NCBI GenBank assembly: GCA_903930485.1
Contig: CAIYYO010000076.1
Location: 1-21,767 of the forward strand
Length of the DNA: 21,767 nucleotides
Direction of reading: 5' to 3'
Source of the DNA: Methanobacteriota archaeon
GTDB lineage: Archaea > Altiarchaeota > Altiarchaeia > IMC4 > QMZM01
In this document: piece by piece, positions 21,708 through 21,767 of the stretch
Position numbering within the stretch: the first letter of the stretch is position 1
How the letters are laid out: each line of letters opens with the position of its first letter
Made by a program: the position numbers and the translations under genes
Notes under the pieces: generated by a model
The model's database searches: none
What the model was told of the DNA's origin: nothing
Seen by the model: only the letters and a program-made list of their open reading frames with translations

Positions 21708-21767
21708 AGCCTGTTATGCGCCTCCGATAAGGAGCGAGTGAGCAGAGCGAACGAAGAGTCGTGAGCA
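21680..21767 (+). repeat. GAGCGA-rich low-complexity tail
   Basis: GAGCGA occurs four times (twice in 21681-21700, twice in the last ~37 bases), mixed with GAGC/GAAC variants such as GAGCGAGTGAGCAGAGCGAA, up to the window end. No convincing coding frame. Possibly the edge of an intergenic repeat. Confidence 0.35.

Noticed and set aside
1..21767. CRISPR arrays, tRNA or rRNA genes, transposases
   Set aside because: No regularly spaced repeats, cloverleaf-like segments, rRNA-like sequence or transposase motifs were seen on reading the window.

Overview
The window is from an archaeon with moderate GC content, probably an uncultivated euryarchaeal-type or Altiarchaeota/DPANN-like lineage; I cannot place it more precisely. 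Supporting signs are TATA-like boxes about 25 bases before start codons (several transcripts look leaderless), T-rich terminators, a methanogen/Archaeoglobus-style Hdr-Mvh operon, an archaeal-type HypB, many lipobox lipoproteins and a DUF2769-like Cys-rich protein. No rRNA, tRNA, CRISPR array or transposase is visible.

Layout. 1-1464: the start of a small membrane protein (minus strand) divergent from a repeat-built lipoprotein. 1599-7490, minus strand: a [NiFe]-hydrogenase maturation region, hypC-hypD-hypA and then hypB-hypE. A small lipoprotein gene on the plus strand is wedged between hypA and hypB. Two paralogous Cys-containing lipoproteins follow hypE, one carrying a C-terminal thioredoxin-like CPHC domain. 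7528-9780: hypF, divergent from hypC, so all six hyp genes are present. 9851-12304: a secreted multidomain protein ending in cohesin-like and dockerin modules, followed 3 bases later by a membrane-anchored cohesin-like protein. 12405-18752: a tight six-gene operon, hdrA-mvhD fusion, mvhG, mvhA, hydrogenase maturation protease, hdrC, hdrB. 18760-21223, minus strand: two Cys-rich membrane or surface proteins and an MFS transporter. 21339-21635: a DUF2769-like protein. The end of the window is an inverted-repeat and GAGCGA-rich non-coding tail.

How they work together. HypA-F and the HycI-type protease would build and process the NiFe site of MvhA. MvhAG would pass electrons from H2 through the MvhD domain to HdrA flavin, and on to HdrC and HdrB for reduction of a disulfide (CoM-S-S-CoB in methanogens; the substrate here is unknown). 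The physiological acceptor cannot be read from the window, and no methanogenesis genes are visible.

Most unusual points: the HdrA has lost every cysteine of its N-terminal domain and precisely the four positions that would hold one of the two clusters of the inserted ferredoxin domain, while the other cluster is kept; a cohesin-dockerin plus anchored-cohesin pair; a lipoprotein family fused to a thioredoxin fold beside the hyp genes; a HypA with an altered zinc site; several near-perfect palindromes at promoters; and a terminal element able to form two mutually exclusive hairpins.
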